The notes beneath the pieces were generated by a model, which worked only from the letters and a program-made list of their open reading frames with translations, ran no database searches and had not been told where the DNA came from. From contig NZ_CM003594.1 in NCBI RefSeq assembly GCF_001435295.1, positions 434,001-498,000 on the forward strand: a DNA stretch of 64,000 bases, written 5' to 3'. Position 1 is the first letter of the stretch. Every line of letters starts with the position of its first letter. A program made the translations under genes and the position numbers. This document shows, in pieces, positions 35,105 through 43,522 of the stretch. The DNA comes from Psychrobacter sp. P11F6 (GTDB lineage Bacteria > Pseudomonadota > Gammaproteobacteria > Pseudomonadales > Moraxellaceae).

Positions 35105-35561
35105 GTCTTAAAATATGTTTAGCACTGTTGCATCGTAACCGTGAGAGTAGTGATTTTAATAGGTTAATTTGAATTCCATTTCATAGGAAGGGTATTGCTT
35201 CAATAGCGATATCCTTTTTTTGTTTTTTATAAAAAATAGTTCGGTCTTGTGATATTGACTGTTCGGTTTGTAAAAATATGACTAATCTAATGTGTTTTTA
35301 AGAAGATAAGCGTCTATTTAAGCACTGCTTTTACGTGTGAGTATTAACATAGCTGGCAGCGAATATGATAAAATCAGCGCTCATTTCTACTGTGTCAATT
35401 TCCGCCGCAATAATCGTATTGATTTGACGTCGATCTATGACGCCAAGCACCAAGGTCTATTTGGTATAAAATACGCTTATCAGCAGCGCTCAGCGATTGA
35501 TGCTGATTCTTTTAACTCATATTTTGCAAATTGCTAATATAAAGAGACTGAGTGGATAATT
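35105..35561. other. 457-base gap between binding-protein and permease genes
   Basis: It contains the hairpin at 35188-35221. A 66-residue frame (35337-35537) has no ribosome-binding site and is not accepted. A separate promoter for the permease genes probably lies here. Confidence 0.45.
35188..35221 (+). terminator. Hairpin with T run after binding-protein copy 3
   Basis: AAGGGTATTGC / GCGATATCCTT pair with wobbles around a seven-base loop, followed by seven T. It may partially terminate transcription so that binding proteins exceed permeases. Confidence 0.7.
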
Positions 35562-36296
35562 GTGTTTGATTTACAAGGATTTGGCGCGCTACTACTGAGC
35601 GGCGCTACCGTCACCATCAAGCTTGCCATGACCAGTTTAGTCATCGGCATGGCTTTAGGGCTGCTCGGTGCCACAGCTAAGCTGTCCAACGTCTGGCTGC
35701 TGCGTAAAATTGCGACTGTATATACAGCGACAATGCGCGGTATTCCAGAGTTGCTATTGGTACTGTTTATCTATTACGGTGGCTCTATGCTGCTGATGAC
35801 GATTCTCAAGAAATTCGGCTATAACGAATATGTTGAGATTAGTGCCTTTTGGGGTGGCGTGATGGCGTTGTCTATCGCGTTTGGCGCTTATGCGACTGAA
35901 ATTTTTCGCATGTCGATCCAAGAGATTCCGATAGGGCAGAAGGAGGCGGCGCAAGCGATTGGTATGCGTCCTTTTCAAACGTTTTATCGCATTACCTTGC
36001 CACAAGTTTGGCAGATTGCGTTGCCAGGATTGGGCAATTTGTTTTTGGTGTTGCTCAAAGATACCGCATTGGTATCAGTTGTGGGTCTCAAAGACATCAT
36101 GTATCAGGCGTCACGTGCCGCCCAATCAACGCAGCAGCCATTTACTTTTTATATGGCAGCGGCGATTATTTATCTTGGCTTAACCATGTTGATTACTGGT
36201 TTTATGATGTGGCTCGAATGGCGCGCCAATCCAGCGGCACGCTACGCTAAAAAGCTGAGCCGTCAGTCAACCCACCGTCAATCGACCATAGGATAG
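35562..36296 (+). CDS. Polar amino-acid ABC transporter permease (ArtQ/HisQ-like)
   Basis: This 244-residue inner-membrane subunit has five or so transmembrane helices and belongs to the HisMQ family. The EAA loop that contacts the ATPase is EAAQAIGMRPFQTFYRITLPQ (first part quoted), at about 125-145. The N-terminal segment GALLLSGATVTIKLAMTSLVIG is typical. The start is a GTG, with GAGTGGA a few bases upstream; no in-frame ATG occurs before the first helix. The partner permease starts 12 bases after its stop. Confidence 0.9.
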   Translation: MFDLQGFGALLLSGATVTIKLAMTSLVIGMALGLLGATAKLSNVWLLRKIATVYTATMRGIPELLLVLFIYYGGSMLLMTILKKFGYNEYVEISAFWGGVMALSIAFGAYATEIFRMSIQEIPIGQKEAAQAIGMRPFQTFYRITLPQVWQIALPGLGNLFLVLLKDTALVSVVGLKDIMYQASRAAQSTQQPFTFYMAAAIIYLGLTMLITGFMMWLEWRANPAARYAKKLSRQSTHRQSTIG

Positions 36297-36308
36297 AGGA
36301 GAGATACT

Positions 36309-37034
36309 ATGGATTGGAATTGGCAGGTTATTTTTGATAGTATTCCTGATTTATTAAACGGGGCAGTATTGACCGTACAGCTGGTGGTTATCTCAGGTAT
36401 TATCGGTCTATTTTTTGGTTTGGTTTTAGCCCAGTTGCGCTTGTCAAAAAACTGGCTGGTACAAATACTACCATTTTCTTATATCTTCTTCTTCCGTGGC
36501 ACGCCGCTGCTGGTACAGATATTTTTGATTTATTATGGTCTAGGACAGTTTGAGGCTATACGGAATTCGTTCTTATGGGAACCTGTGCTCAGTCAAGCGT
36601 ATTGGTGTGCCATCATTGCCTTTACCATGAATACCAGTGCTTATTTGGCAGAAATCATTCGCGGTGCGATTCAGACCATTCCTGTTGGTGAGCTCGAAGC
36701 AGCTGACGCTATCGGTATGTCGAAATGGCAGAAGCTTACGCGTATTACTTTACCCCGTGCCTTTGGCATTGTCATTCCAGCTTATAGCAATGAAGTGATC
36801 TTTATGCTAAAAGGCAGTGCGCTTGCGTCAACCATCGCTTTGATGGATATTACGGGTGTCGCTCGAACCATTAGTGCGCGAACTTATACCTTGATGGAGT
36901 TGTTCTTTGCTGCTGGTATTATTTATCTTCTGTTATCATGGGTGATTCTATTTAGCTTTAGGTTGTTTGAAAAAAGAATGAACCGCCACACAAGCTATGT
37001 ACCTCCCGATGTAATGACCAACACCATACCTTAA
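36309..37034 (+). CDS. Polar amino-acid ABC transporter permease (ArtM/HisM-like)
   Basis: This 241-residue second permease completes the heterodimer. The EAA loop is LEAADAIGMSKWQKLTRITL, and the N-terminus begins with IPDLLNGAVLTVQLVVISG. An AGAGGAGAG ribosome-binding site precedes the ATG. A terminator at 37071 ends the cluster. The substrate class is inferred from the family and the HisP-like ATPase at 31222. Confidence 0.9.
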   Translation: MDWNWQVIFDSIPDLLNGAVLTVQLVVISGIIGLFFGLVLAQLRLSKNWLVQILPFSYIFFFRGTPLLVQIFLIYYGLGQFEAIRNSFLWEPVLSQAYWCAIIAFTMNTSAYLAEIIRGAIQTIPVGELEAADAIGMSKWQKLTRITLPRAFGIVIPAYSNEVIFMLKGSALASTIALMDITGVARTISARTYTLMELFFAAGIIYLLLSWVILFSFRLFEKRMNRHTSYVPPDVMTNTIP

Positions 37035-37070
37035 TGGTTTGGCTAAAAATAATGCTAAAAAATCAATGAA

Positions 37071-37108
37071 ATAGCGGGTTAATATCTTAATATTAACCCG
37101 CTATTACT
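37071..37108. terminator. Terminator of the amino-acid transporter cluster
   Basis: ATAGCGGGTTAATA / TATTAACCCGCTAT perfect 14-base stem with a six-base loop, 37 bases after the permease stop. The following T run is short and interrupted. Confidence 0.75.
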
Positions 37109-37234
37109 TTGTTTAACTGCCATTTATCTCATTTTTATGGCTATTTTTAAAATGAAGATAAGCCCTAGAAAAATAGCGATAGATAGTGCAGTATGTATGA
37201 CCAAACTATCAATAATCTGCTGTGAGTGCCTAGT

Positions 37235-37951
37235 ATGAGCCAATCACCCCATATGTCTTTAATCAATGCGATTGCTGCCAGCGTCAATGATGACGCGAGC
37301 ATCGCAACGGTTAACGATAGCGTACGTGCATCCATCGGCAAGGTGGTCTGTGTCGGTCGTAATTATGCGGAACACGCCCGCGAGCTTGGCAATGAGATAC
37401 CAAAATCACCCATCTTATTTATGAAACCAGCATCGTCAGTGGTCAGTGTGCGTCATGATATCGTCCGTCCCAATCCAGCAATATATGGTGAGACCCATTA
37501 TGAAGCTGAGCTGTGTGTGCAATTAGCAGCAGACTTATCGGCAGCCACGCTTGAACAAGCACAGCAAGCGATAGGTGGCGTGACTTTGGGGCTGGATTTG
37601 ACCCTACGTGACTTGCAAAGTAAGCTCAAAGAAAAAGGTCATCCATGGGAGCGTGCTAAGTGTTTCGATGGTGCCTGTGTACTTGCTGATTGGATTGATC
37701 CGCAAGCGTTTGGTGATTTTAGTCATGTCGAATATCAGCTTTATATCAATGACGAGTTGAAGCAAGATGGTGATAGTGCATTGATGCTATTTCCAGTTTA
37801 TGAATTACTGGCAGAGATTAGCCATGCCTTTAGCTTACAAGCAGGTGATGTAATTATGACTGGAACGCCAAGCGGCGTTGGCATACTACAAGCAGGCGAT
37901 GCGTTAAAATTGAAGCTCGGTGCCCATGAATGGCAGGCGCAGGTTCAATAA
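37235..37951 (+). CDS. Fumarylacetoacetate-hydrolase family protein
   Basis: This cytosolic hydrolase of about 238 residues resembles acylpyruvate hydrolases and oxaloacetate decarboxylases (YcgM/FAHD1 type). Visible motifs are VCVGRNYAEHARELGN, FMKPASSV, the metal-binding YEAELCVQL (two Glu), GLDLTLRDLQ with Asp, and the C-terminal MTGTPSGVG. The exact substrate is not evident. An in-frame GTG at 37226 is an alternative start; GTGAG about eight bases before the ATG at 37235 favours the ATG. It stands alone, with a terminator at 38002. Confidence 0.87.
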   Translation: MSQSPHMSLINAIAASVNDDASIATVNDSVRASIGKVVCVGRNYAEHARELGNEIPKSPILFMKPASSVVSVRHDIVRPNPAIYGETHYEAELCVQLAADLSAATLEQAQQAIGGVTLGLDLTLRDLQSKLKEKGHPWERAKCFDGACVLADWIDPQAFGDFSHVEYQLYINDELKQDGDSALMLFPVYELLAEISHAFSLQAGDVIMTGTPSGVGILQAGDALKLKLGAHEWQAQVQ

Positions 37952-38001
37952 ATTTTTATAGCAGCACTATTTTATCAGTCGTCAAATGCAGCGACGTCAT
38001 C

Positions 38002-38034
38002 AAAAAATCCCAAGTTAACGCTTGGGATTTTTTT
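38002..38034 (+). terminator. Terminator of the FAH-family gene
   Basis: AAAAAATCCCAAG / CTTGGGATTTTTT stem with a six-base loop and seven T. The same core stem is found after phoX. Confidence 0.9.
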
Positions 38035-38059
38035 CGTTTTATGAGGTGCTTAGAAAGTG

Positions 38060-38103
38060 CTGTCATGAGACTGTCATCTATGTTTCAACGTTCTGTCATA
38101 AAC
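38060..38103 (+). promoter_or_regulatory. Pho box array (PhoB-binding direct repeats)
   Basis: CTGTCAT occurs at 38060-38066, 38071-38077 and 38093-38099, that is on an 11-base period with a degenerate copy (GTTTCAA) at 38082. The first two form the exact Pho-box pattern CTGTCAT-N4-CTGTCAT. The array ends about 100 bases before the phoX ATG, so PhoB/PhoR control under phosphate starvation is strongly suggested. Confidence 0.85.
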
Positions 38104-38201
38104 TCTCGGTAGACTTAGGCGTAATTCGTATTTTTGTGGTGATAATTGTAAAGCCGCGATCAACTCTCCGCCAATCCAGCCTAACAGCAAGGTGACTGAT
38201 A

Positions 38202-40403
38202 ATGACATTATTGAATAATAAACAACCACTTGCCCATGAAGTCGTTGAAGATTCTAATCCGACTGACAATATCGATTTTCAAACCATTATTAGTCGTCGT
38301 TTGAACCGTCGTAGTATCCTAAAGGGTGGCACAGGATTGACGGCGGCGGCTTTTTTTGGGGCGCTACCTTTGGTTGGCTGTAGCGATGATGATGACAGCA
38401 GTCCTATCAAGAATACTGATAATAACGCGGCTATCCCTGCACAGGGCGATCTCAAACGTCCCGAAACTTTGAAGTTTACGGCAGTGGCGCATTCAATTGC
38501 CGAAACGATGAGTGTGGCAGCAGGCTATAAAGCCGAGATGATATTACCACTTGGTACGCCGCTGATATCGGGTATCGATGATTGGAAAGACAACCGAGAG
38601 CAGTCGGCAGAATCATTCGAGTGGCGCATGGGTGATAACCATGATGGCATGTGGTTCTTTGGTAAAAAGGGCGGCGCTTATGATGCCAAAGCGGCAGAGA
38701 ATGGGCTGCTAGTGATGAATCATGAATACGTGAATAGTAACGAATTGAGTCCGTTTGGCTACTATGTGACCCAAGATGATAATGCTGCTCCCATCTTTAA
38801 AAATCGTCGCCTCGCGAGTGACGTGCGTAGGGAGGTTAATTGCCATGGGGTAGCGGTGGTCGAGATGAAACGCCGCGCTGATGGTAAGGGTTATGAGATG
38901 GTAGCTGATTCGAAATATAATCGCCGTCTCACGAGTAGTAGTACGGCGCAGTTGACAGGGCCCGTTGCTGGCTCTGATTTGGTCAAGACTAAGTTTGATC
39001 CGACAGGCTTTCAGACGCGCGGCATCAATAATAACTGCGGTGCAGGCTTGTCACCTTGGGGCACCTATCTGACCACCGAAGAGAACTTTTTAGGGGTATT
39101 CGCCCGTGGGCAAGATGCTAGCCAATTAAGTGATGGGCAAAACTATGGTCGCGAGCGCTACGGTGCAACAGAGGATTTCCCAGGCTGGGAGTATCTGTGG
39201 CACACACCTGAAGCCAAAGATGCCAAGATAGCCGATGAATTTTCGCGCTGGGATATGACCGCCGTCGGTATCAGTGCTGCTGACGATTATCGTAATGGCT
39301 TTAATACCTTTGGCTATATCACCGAAATTGACCCTTTTGACCAAAACTCTATGCCGCAAAAACGTACGGCACTGGGACGTTTTGCCCATGAAAACTGTGC
39401 TTATGCCCCCGTTGAACAAGGCAAACCGGTGGTCTTTTATATGGGCGATGATGCTCGCGGCGAATATATTTATAAGTTTGTCTCCAAAGCCACATGGTCA
39501 AATAGTGATATCGGCGGTGGCTTAAAAGCGGGCGATAAGTATTTGAATGACGGCACGCTCTATGTTGCTATCTTCAATGAAGATGGCAGCGGTGAATGGA
39601 AAGCACTCGTCCATAGTCAAAACGGACTGAATGCCTCCAATACGGTATTGCCTTTTAATGGGCAAGATGAGGTGTTGGTTTTTGCTCGTGCCGCAGCAGA
39701 TGTGGTCGGTGCAACCAAAATGGATAGACCAGAGTGGGTATCGGTTAGCCCTATGACGGGTGAGGTATACGTCACATTGACCAATAATAAATATCGCGGC
39801 GTACGCGAAGATCAACCTGTGTCAGCCTCTAATCCGCGTAGCTATCAAGCAGGTGAAAAAGCGGCAGGTAATGACAACGGTCATATCATTCGCTGGGCAG
39901 AAGCAGGTGGCGATCATGCGGCCATGAGTTTTGAGTGGGATATTTATCTGTTTGCCACGCCTTATGATCTGACCGCAGAAAATTTGTCACAGTTAAATGA
40001 TAGCAATGATTTGTCTTCTCCCGATGGTTTGTACTTTGATCCGCGTGGCGTATTGTGGATTCAGACCGATGACGGCGCTTATACCGATACCACCAGCTGT
40101 ATGTTGCTGGCGGCTCTGCCGGGTAAAGTCAGTGATGGGACAGCCATAACGACCTCAGCAGGGCAACAGACCCGAGTCGGCATGCCTGCTAGTAATGACA
40201 ATATCAAACGTTTTTTTGTCGGTCCTGAAGGCTGTGAAGTCACAGGTATTACCATGGTTCCTGACTTTAAAACCTTATTTATCAATATTCAGCATCCGGG
40301 TAATACTTGGGGCGCTATTACTGGAGGCAGTACGCCGCGCTCAGCGACCGTGATGATTACGCGTGAAGATGGCGACGTCATACTGGCAGAGTCGTTTGTC
40401 TAG
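38202..40403 (+). CDS. phoX: PhoX-family alkaline phosphatase, Tat-exported
   Basis: This is a 733-residue extracytoplasmic phosphatase of the PhoX/DUF839 family, a calcium- and iron-dependent phosphomonoesterase that releases phosphate from organic esters. The N-terminus carries a twin-arginine signal (Arg36-Arg37 in LNRRSILKG) and a hydrophobic stretch ending in LPLVGC with Cys60, followed by SDDDDSS, which looks like a lipobox, so the protein may be a Tat-dependent lipoprotein. PhoX blocks are visible: GLLVMNHEYV, NNCGAGLSPWGTYLTTEEN, GRFAHENCAY and SSPDGLYFDPRGVLWIQTDD. A Pho-box array lies just upstream and terminators isolate the gene on both sides. Confidence 0.93.
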   Translation: MTLLNNKQPLAHEVVEDSNPTDNIDFQTIISRRLNRRSILKGGTGLTAAAFFGALPLVGCSDDDDSSPIKNTDNNAAIPAQGDLKRPETLKFTAVAHSIAETMSVAAGYKAEMILPLGTPLISGIDDWKDNREQSAESFEWRMGDNHDGMWFFGKKGGAYDAKAAENGLLVMNHEYVNSNELSPFGYYVTQDDNAAPIFKNRRLASDVRREVNCHGVAVVEMKRRADGKGYEMVADSKYNRRLTSSSTAQLTGPVAGSDLVKTKFDPTGFQTRGINNNCGAGLSPWGTYLTTEENFLGVFARGQDASQLSDGQNYGRERYGATEDFPGWEYLWHTPEAKDAKIADEFSRWDMTAVGISAADDYRNGFNTFGYITEIDPFDQNSMPQKRTALGRFAHENCAYAPVEQGKPVVFYMGDDARGEYIYKFVSKATWSNSDIGGGLKAGDKYLNDGTLYVAIFNEDGSGEWKALVHSQNGLNASNTVLPFNGQDEVLVFARAAADVVGATKMDRPEWVSVSPMTGEVYVTLTNNKYRGVREDQPVSASNPRSYQAGEKAAGNDNGHIIRWAEAGGDHAAMSFEWDIYLFATPYDLTAENLSQLNDSNDLSSPDGLYFDPRGVLWIQTDDGAYTDTTSCMLLAALPGKVSDGTAITTSAGQQTRVGMPASNDNIKRFFVGPEGCEVTGITMVPDFKTLFINIQHPGNTWGAITGGSTPRSATVMITREDGDVILAESFV

Positions 40404-40445
40404 TTAGATATTTGCATGAGTAATGATGTGTCTTACTCAATACAT

Positions 40446-40472
40446 AAATCCCAAGTCATGGCTTGGGATTTT
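40446..40472 (+). terminator. Terminator of phoX
   Basis: AATCCCAAG / CTTGGGATT stem with a six-base loop and an interrupted T run. It is nearly the same hairpin as the one upstream of phoX at 38002. Confidence 0.8.
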
Positions 40473-40631
40473 GTATTTTAGAGGATGGTTATTAATACGC
40501 AAGCATGGGTCTTAAAGGATAGCGCCTTTCTTTGACAATAAAAATACTTGATAGTTAAATCATTCTCTTCTGTTTATGACAATTACAGGATAGTATGGAA
40601 AATTCCTTCAACTGCTTGATATGTTAACACT

Positions 40632-42101
40632 ATGCCCAGTCCAAAACCTTTAGAAACCATTCATGATTTATTTGCCACCACTCGGCGTCCAACTGCTGTT
40701 GAGTCGGATACTGGTGAAGGTTTTCAGGGCGATGTCTATGAAGAGTTGGCGAAACTCGAATATATCTATGTCGATGAGCTGAGCGCCGAGACGGTGGACA
40801 ACAGCTATAGCAAACCGCATCAGCCTATTACGTTGGTTGATTTTTTTGAAGGCTTGGCTCAGTTGGCAACGATGGGCGTGGTGGAAGTCACTGATATTGT
40901 AGAGGCTATCCATCGTGAGATTCTGCTGCGTCCTTTAGGGCGGTTTAATAAAGGCAATATTGAGCACTGGCAGCGCGGCATCACGGGGCGGATTTATGGC
41001 ACGGTGCGTTATACGATGCAATTGGTGGGCAATAATCTTGCCTCAGGGCTGCGTCTTTATAACACTGTTTCTAAACCCAAAAAAATACAACCTTTACCCA
41101 AAAACTTACGTCGCTTGGTCAATATTCTAAATGGCGTCATGGGCGATCATCTTATCACTCATCACAATCCATTGGCAGTATCGATGGTGCTATACGATGA
41201 ATACAATCGTGTACAAAGTGGCGCGCTGTCTGGGCGTGTTATTATTTTATGCCATGGGCTTTGTATGAGTCATTTGAGCTGGCAGGTATCTGGAGAAGGC
41301 AATTTGGGTGAAGCGTTGGTCAATCACTTGCCAAAAGCGACGGTGCTGTATTTAAACTATAATACGGGTCGGCGTATTTCTAGCAACGGACGTAGCTTTG
41401 CAAAAGTCTTGCAAGATTTGGTTGAGAATAATCCCGACGTCACTCAGATAGATTTAATCGGTCATAGTATGGGCGGTTTGTTGAGCCGTAGTGCGTTGTT
41501 TTACGGTAAAGAGCAAGGCTTTAGCTGGGTCAAACGCGTGGGCAATCTTGTCACCTTAGGCTCACCGCATCATGGCGCAAGCTTGGAGCAGATTGGACAT
41601 TTTGTTCAAGATAAAATCGCTAAGCTGCCTTTTGCAGGATCATTGGCTAAATTAGGCGACTTGCGTAGCGCCGGTATTATAGATTTACGTTACGGCAGTA
41701 TTCGCGATGCTGATTGGAAGTCTACCGAAGGGCGCAGTGTGCTGCCAGCAGAGTTTCGTCATCCCACGCGTTTGCCCCTGCATGTGAATACCTATTTAGT
41801 AGCGGCAGCTTTGATTGAAACTCATTATGAATCTAAGACCACAAGTTTGCTTGGGGACGGGTTGGTCTCAGTAGAGTCAGCGCTCGGCGAATATACCGAA
41901 GAGCATACGCTAGCAGTACCAGAGGGACATAAGGCGATTTTTTATGGAGTCAATCACATGAATTTAATCTACAGCGATAGAGTACATGAGCAAGTTATTG
42001 CTTGGCTGTTGGATAAGAGGCTAGGCGATGCCCATGATGCAAAGTATGGGCTTGATAGTCGTATCTATTCTTATCCAGAAGTGGATGAAGTAGCCAATTA
42101 A
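40632..42101 (+). CDS. Alpha/beta-hydrolase, lipase/esterase-like
   Basis: This 489-residue protein has an alpha/beta-hydrolase core from about residue 195. ILCHGLCMSHLSWQ gives the oxyanion HG motif, the nucleophile elbow is GHSMGG with Ser279, and the catalytic His is probably in YGVNHMNLIYSDRVHE near the C-terminus. The first 190 residues are mostly helical and not recognised. No signal peptide is seen, so the enzyme is probably cytosolic or membrane-associated. PGAP1-like or triacylglycerol lipases share this core, and the substrate is unknown. Confidence 0.8.
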   Translation: MPSPKPLETIHDLFATTRRPTAVESDTGEGFQGDVYEELAKLEYIYVDELSAETVDNSYSKPHQPITLVDFFEGLAQLATMGVVEVTDIVEAIHREILLRPLGRFNKGNIEHWQRGITGRIYGTVRYTMQLVGNNLASGLRLYNTVSKPKKIQPLPKNLRRLVNILNGVMGDHLITHHNPLAVSMVLYDEYNRVQSGALSGRVIILCHGLCMSHLSWQVSGEGNLGEALVNHLPKATVLYLNYNTGRRISSNGRSFAKVLQDLVENNPDVTQIDLIGHSMGGLLSRSALFYGKEQGFSWVKRVGNLVTLGSPHHGASLEQIGHFVQDKIAKLPFAGSLAKLGDLRSAGIIDLRYGSIRDADWKSTEGRSVLPAEFRHPTRLPLHVNTYLVAAALIETHYESKTTSLLGDGLVSVESALGEYTEEHTLAVPEGHKAIFYGVNHMNLIYSDRVHEQVIAWLLDKRLGDAHDAKYGLDSRIYSYPEVDEVAN

Positions 42102-42153
42102 GCGTGCTCGAAACCAGTTATATCGTCAGTCATAAATTTCAAGCCATGACATT

Positions 42154-42188
42154 AAAAACCCCCAAGCATGATACTTGAGGGTTTTTTT
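42154..42188. terminator. Bidirectional terminator between convergent genes
   Basis: AAAAACCCCCAAG / CTTGAGGGTTTTT stem with a seven-base loop, A-rich on one side and T-rich on the other. It lies between the lipase-like gene and hslO. Confidence 0.85.
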
Positions 42189-42217
42189 ATTACTAAGCGA
42201 GCTGCACTAAATCCTAA

Positions 42218-43198
42218 TTACTCAGAAAATATCGTGGTCACATCGTCTTTATTAAATTTATACATCTCGCCACAAAATCCGCAATCCATCTCAAAGTTAC
42301 CGCCTTGCTCATCAATGATGTCTAAGACTTCTGCTTCACCGATTTGCTCAATGGCCATCTCACATTTCTCACGTGAGCAGGTGCAACCAAATGATAATGC
42401 AACAGGATCGGGCGCGACGACATTTTCTTCATGATACAAGCGATAAAGGATTTCGTTGGCATTAAGCGTGGTCAACTCTTCAGCTTTCACTGTCCGTGTC
42501 AAAACGCTCAGACGCGTCCACAAGTCATCGTCGATACCCGCATCTTGGTTTTGCTCGACTTCATAGGTTTCTTCAGCAGTACGAGGAAGCATCTGTACCA
42601 ACATGCCACCCGCTTGCAGACCATCAGATGCCAAATTAATCAAGGTTGGAATCTGCGCCGATTGCTTTTGGTAGTGCGCTAAGCAGTCTGCCAAATTGTC
42701 ATGGCTGCGCTCGACGATGCCTTGATAGGCTTCGCCGCCTTCAGGTTGAATGTTAATAAATAACACGCCTTGACCCATCGCACCCAATTCAGCAAATGCC
42801 TCTTTGGCATGAGTCATATTTTCCCAAGCCTGTACTTGCTCATCAGTCTCACCCTTCCAGCTAGCAAGGGCACGGATGATACCGTCTTGATTGCATTCTG
42901 CCATTGCCCAGTTTAGCAAGCTATCGCTGTCTGATGATTGCAATTGAATGGACAGATGACCATTGATTTTGACCGTGCCGATAAGCAAACTCGCTGCTGT
43001 CAGCATCTCACCCAATAAGCGCTTAATCGCTTCAGGATAAGGCTTTTGGGCTATCGTACTGGCATAGCTGCGTGATAGGCGCACCACATCACCGCGCACT
43101 GGCGAATCTTCAATAAAGAAACGTTGACGTACGTCATTGTCACTATGGTTGCCAGCATTCTGGCTGTCCGTATTAGGGACTTGAGTATCTTGTGTCAT
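42218..43198 (-). CDS. hslO: Redox-regulated chaperone Hsp33
   Basis: This 326-residue cytosolic holdase is activated by oxidative stress. The C-terminal zinc-binding redox switch is intact: Cys272-x-Cys274 (GCTCSREKC) and Cys306-x-x-Cys309 (DCGFCGE), a CXC-X31-CXXC arrangement as in the family. The N-terminal half contains VRGDVVRLSRSYA and the LLGEMLTAASLL region typical of Hsp33. The first 24 residues are a polar extension (Asn/Asp/Ser-rich) absent from shorter homologues. It is divergent from the gltIJKL-type operon. Confidence 0.94.
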   Translation of the reverse strand: MTQDTQVPNTDSQNAGNHSDNDVRQRFFIEDSPVRGDVVRLSRSYASTIAQKPYPEAIKRLLGEMLTAASLLIGTVKINGHLSIQLQSSDSDSLLNWAMAECNQDGIIRALASWKGETDEQVQAWENMTHAKEAFAELGAMGQGVLFINIQPEGGEAYQGIVERSHDNLADCLAHYQKQSAQIPTLINLASDGLQAGGMLVQMLPRTAEETYEVEQNQDAGIDDDLWTRLSVLTRTVKAEELTTLNANEILYRLYHEENVVAPDPVALSFGCTCSREKCEMAIEQIGEAEVLDIIDEQGGNFEMDCGFCGEMYKFNKDDVTTIFSE

Positions 43199-43522
43199 AG
43201 GTCATTTATAGTATTAAGAAGTTGTTAGCTTTATGGGGATTCATCGTGATTTATCAATTGCTCTTTAGATATTGTTTAACAGATTAAAGGCGTTTATTGG
43301 ATAGTTATGGTGATACTAAACCCGATATCCTTAAAAAATAAGCCTCATTAAAAAATTTTTACCCACACCCGCTAATTTGTTGTACAGTAACATTAAGTTG
43401 CATTGTGATAAATAACAGCAACAACAACCGCATGGATGCGTGGCAATAAGGTCAATGAATAAGACCTGTGTCGTCCAAGCACTCATTCAATCTTGTGATA
43501 ATGTGATAAAAGGATGTATCTC
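43199..43522. other. 324-base divergent region between hslO and gltI
   Basis: This AT-rich spacer must contain the promoters for both directions. I see no distinct operator. AAAGGA at about 43508-43513 is the gltI ribosome-binding site. Confidence 0.45.

Noticed and set aside
35337..35537. 66-residue frame between the third binding protein and the permease
   Set aside because: No ribosome-binding site; composition is not protein-like compared with neighbours.
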